64,000 nucleotides of DNA, taken from positions 1 through 64,000 of the forward strand of contig QCXZ01000137.1 in the NCBI GenBank assembly GCA_025024175.1, read 5' to 3'. Source of the stretch: Rhyzopertha dominica (lineage: Eukaryota > Arthropoda > Insecta > Coleoptera > Bostrichidae). The position numbers and the translations under genes are program-made. The notes below the pieces were generated by a model, which worked only from the letters and a program-made list of their open reading frames with translations, ran no database searches and was not told the origin of the DNA. This document shows, piece by piece, positions 61,458 through 64,000 of the stretch (its first letter is position 1; every line of letters begins with the position of its first letter).

Positions 61458-64000
61458 TCACACGCTTTTCATTTCGTTCTCGGAAACGACGGCGACGGCG
61501 GGCTCGGCCGCCTTTTTCCTCACGGATATGTTGAGAACGAAACGCAGCTCGATGTCGAAGGCCTCCTTCAGGGATAACTGGAAAATCGACGTTAGTCGCG
61601 GTAAAAAGTCAAGTCCGCGGACTCACCCCTTTGTGCACCGCCAGTTTGCGTACGTTCCAGAAGAATTCCGCTATGGAAATTATGAGCGCAAGGATTACAC
61701 CGCCGAAAAGGACGACGAAGACCCCACCCACGTGGGAAAGGCTCAATTCCGTGGTCTGCTCTTCGGTTGAGCTCGTGTCGCTTTTACACTTGCCACCGCC
61801 GTACTTCTCCTTCCACCATTTCTGCTTCAGGTGGTGAAGTTTCCCACTTTCTTGCATTTTGAGGATGGCTTGGTTGATCTTCGTTCTGTACGGCGAATCT
61901 TAAAAACAAAAATTAAAAAAAACCGCCGTGGTCACTTGTTTGTTATAATTATGCTGGAGAACATTTGAATCTAGTTGTTAAAACTTTGCGAAATTTTAGG
62001 TATGCGTTAGGTGATTGAAATTTCAATTCGAATACACCAAAAACTTACCCCTATTTTTTTACAATAACGTAACTGATCTAAATGGGGAGCATACAAAGAA
62101 TTCCGCAATAGCCAAAATTTTAATTTTTTTTTATTTTTTATTTATTTATTTAAACCAGAATATTACATTGAATTACAATCAGATACAATAAAAATATCTG
62201 ATGAACTCGCAGCCTATAAAGGTAAACTGAGTTACCTGCACATAGATTTGGATTGACTTATTAAGTAAAACTTAAAACTAAGTAAATCTTGAAATTAACT
62301 CTGAGCTGTACTTATTACAACTGTATCATCGGCATACGATATAATGTTGTGTTGCGGGAGAATCTTCAATAAATCGTTAATATATAGTATGAAAAAAAGT
62401 GGTCCTAGTATGGTTCCTTGCGGTACTCCGGTTGTTACAGGCAGAGCGAAACTTTTGGTAACTGAGATTTTGACTACTTGTGTTCTATTTGTTAAGTATG
62501 TTTTAATTAAGTCCAAAGTTTTGCCTCGGATTCCATAATTTTCTAGTTTGTACAATAGCTTTTCGTGGTTGACTGTATCGAAAGCTTTGGAAAGATCCAA
62601 GAACGTTGCAATAGTGGGCGTTGTGCTGTCCAAGTTATTGTAAATGCGTTTTGTTATGTGGACCAGTGCATCATTTGTACTTTTGTATTTCATGAAACCA
62701 AATTGCATGTTGGATATTATGTTATATGATTGTAGAAAGGCTGTTAGTCTGGAATGTATTATTTTTTCAAGAATTTTGGCAATATTGGATATTAAAGAAA
62801 TTGGTCTATAGTTAGTAGTTTTTTTGCTTGTCTCTTTTTTTGTAAATTGGTATGATTTCTGCACATTTCAAAGGTAGAGGCCATTTAGCTGTTTCAATTA
62901 CCAAATTGAAATTATATTGTAATGGTTCACTTATGATATATATTATAGATTTTAATGCTTTCACACTTATACCATCAACTCCTCCCGCTTTTTCTTTCAA
63001 ATTTAAAGCAATTCTTACTATTTCTTCTTGATTTGTGGGATACAGGTAGAAAGAGTTGTTGTTCCTTTCTAATGATTTAAATTTAATATTTTTTGGCGTC
63101 TCTATTTTCTTTGCAAGGGATGTGCCAATGCTACTGAAAAATTCATTAAAGCAATCAGCAATTTCCTGAATGTTTTCAATTTTTACTCCATCATCNTTTA
63201 TCAAGCATTTTGGANCGCTATCTTTGCCATTATTTTGCTTGTTTATTTTACTTTTTATCAGTTGCCATAACTTTTTATTATCTTTGATGTCTTTTTGAAA
63301 TTGTTGTTGTTGTTGTTCGTTTAATAATTTTGTCCAGTAATTTGTCATAAGTTTTATATTCCATTTTATATTTTTCATTGTATTTGTCTTTTCTCCAACG
63401 TAAATATAATTTTTCTTTTTTTGAGCATGACTTCATTATTCCCGCAGAGATCCATTCCACTCCTTTTCTGCTGTTAATTCTTTGTTTTGTTACGGTTGAG
63501 TTACTAATTGCACTTTTTATTAATGCGATCAGTAAGTATGTGGCCTCGGTAGGATCACTGCAGTTCTTGACCCTATTCCAATCTGTGATGCTGCATTCAT
63601 ACACCAACTTATTAAAATTAGTGTAAGAATATCGTACGGTTTTTGGTCTTGTTGTTTTAGTAATTCCAAATTTAAGAAAAAGGGGCAAATGGTCTGTGAA
63701 CACATTCATGTATTTGACTGTCTTATAGTTTTGAAGGTAAGTTTTAACAAAAATATTATCAATGCAACTTCCTCTAGTGATATCTCTTTCACTTGGTCTA
63801 GTCATTTCAACAAAACCAGAAGAAGAATATTATTAATTATACTCACTGAACGGCATTGCGATCCCGTAACCTTTGGTATCCAACCATCTCCCGACCTGGA
63901 TCAAATCGCAGTCCCGTTCCATTTCGTATTCTATCGAGGAGCTCTCCATCAGGAACGCGTACATCCTCTTGCTAGTTGTGACCCTCTTCACTCCGTCTTT
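61458..64000 (-). CDS. Ionotropic glutamate receptor, kainate type, C-terminal three exons (partial at window edge)
   Basis: Exons 64000-63847 (continues beyond the window), 61898-61627 and 61577-61458 join in phase to about 181 residues ending at a TGA. The first part is ligand-binding lobe S2: YAFLMESSSIEYEMER, then a DCDLIQVG block, and GYGIAMPF. The second completes S2 (NSPYRTKINQAIL, KQKWW) and contains the final membrane helix (about GGVFVVLFGGVILALIISIAEFFW). The last exon is a cytoplasmic tail. The MES and QVG signatures fit kainate/AMPA receptors rather than NMDA types; kainate is favoured by sequence feel only. It would form a glutamate-gated cation channel at synapses. The intron between the first two exons carries a LINE. 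Confidence 0.9.
62120..63835 (-). mobile_element. Non-LTR retrotransposon, broken, with endonuclease end and reverse transcriptase
   Basis: In the element's direction, 63805-63278 encodes the end of an apurinic-type endonuclease (GSCIDNIFVK ... TDHLPL). 63378-62812 encodes the linker and first RT motifs, and 62864-62295 the RT core with NYRPISL, the DLSKAFDTV box, GVPQGTILGPL and YADDT. Two frameshifts (near 63310 and 62840) and internal Ns break the frame. After YADDT it runs into a stop and a short 3' UTR with an A-rich tail (about 62110-62150), so the thumb region is lost. It has the same orientation as the receptor gene whose intron it occupies. Confidence 0.9.

Overview
The window is nuclear DNA of an insect, probably holometabolous and possibly a beetle. 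Evidence: AT-rich introns and spacers, GT-AG introns, two insect-type inhibitor-of-apoptosis genes, a Notum gene, and LINE, mariner and miniature-transposon debris. The order is inferred, not shown. Isolated N bases, some inside coding exons, suggest a consensus with unresolved or heterozygous sites.

Layout. Bases 1-742 are an almost pure CCCGA array (TCGGG on the other strand). It passes directly into about 7.1 kb of a 7-bp satellite (CTGTCAA/CTGTCAT, 743-7884) with a higher-order period of about 1.3-1.4 kb. The orientation and order (G-rich strand running toward base 1, then satellite, then genes) is what a left chromosome end would look like, so TCGGG is a candidate non-canonical telomere repeat.

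Genes: (1) Diap2-type IAP, minus, 8240-10524, three BIRs + UBA-like region + RING, 479 aa. (2) SLC6 orphan transporter resembling bedraggled, minus, 11812-20821, 11 coding exons that join in frame to 1,088 aa. (3) Glutaredoxin-like protein, minus, 24761-25024. (4) Acetyl-CoA acetyltransferase, minus, 25496-26909, 409 aa. (5) Diap1-type IAP, plus, 30513-31927, two BIRs + RING, 335 aa. (6) Secreted PI-PLC X-domain protein, plus, 34431-37137, 442 aa. (7) RELCH homologue (LisH + coiled coil + HEAT-like), plus, 37710-44669, 13 exons, 1,033 aa. (8) Notum carboxylesterase, minus, 46444-55274, 512 aa if the small first coding exon is right. (9) The C-terminal end of a kainate-type ionotropic glutamate receptor, minus, 61458 to the window edge.

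The spaces between hold transposon remains: LINE pieces in introns of the transporter, Notum and the glutamate receptor, a mariner transposase remnant in Notum intron 1, a MITE a few bases from a transporter splice donor, a fold-back family present three times (two copies in RELCH introns), and another fold-back at 58221-58564. The genes are not an operon. Functional links are limited: the two IAPs act in the same apoptosis and innate-immunity field, and Notum acts on Wnt ligands. No RNA genes or CRISPR arrays were seen.

Exon borders were read by eye from GT/AG sites and checked by phase. All multi-exon models close in frame, but none was checked against RNA.
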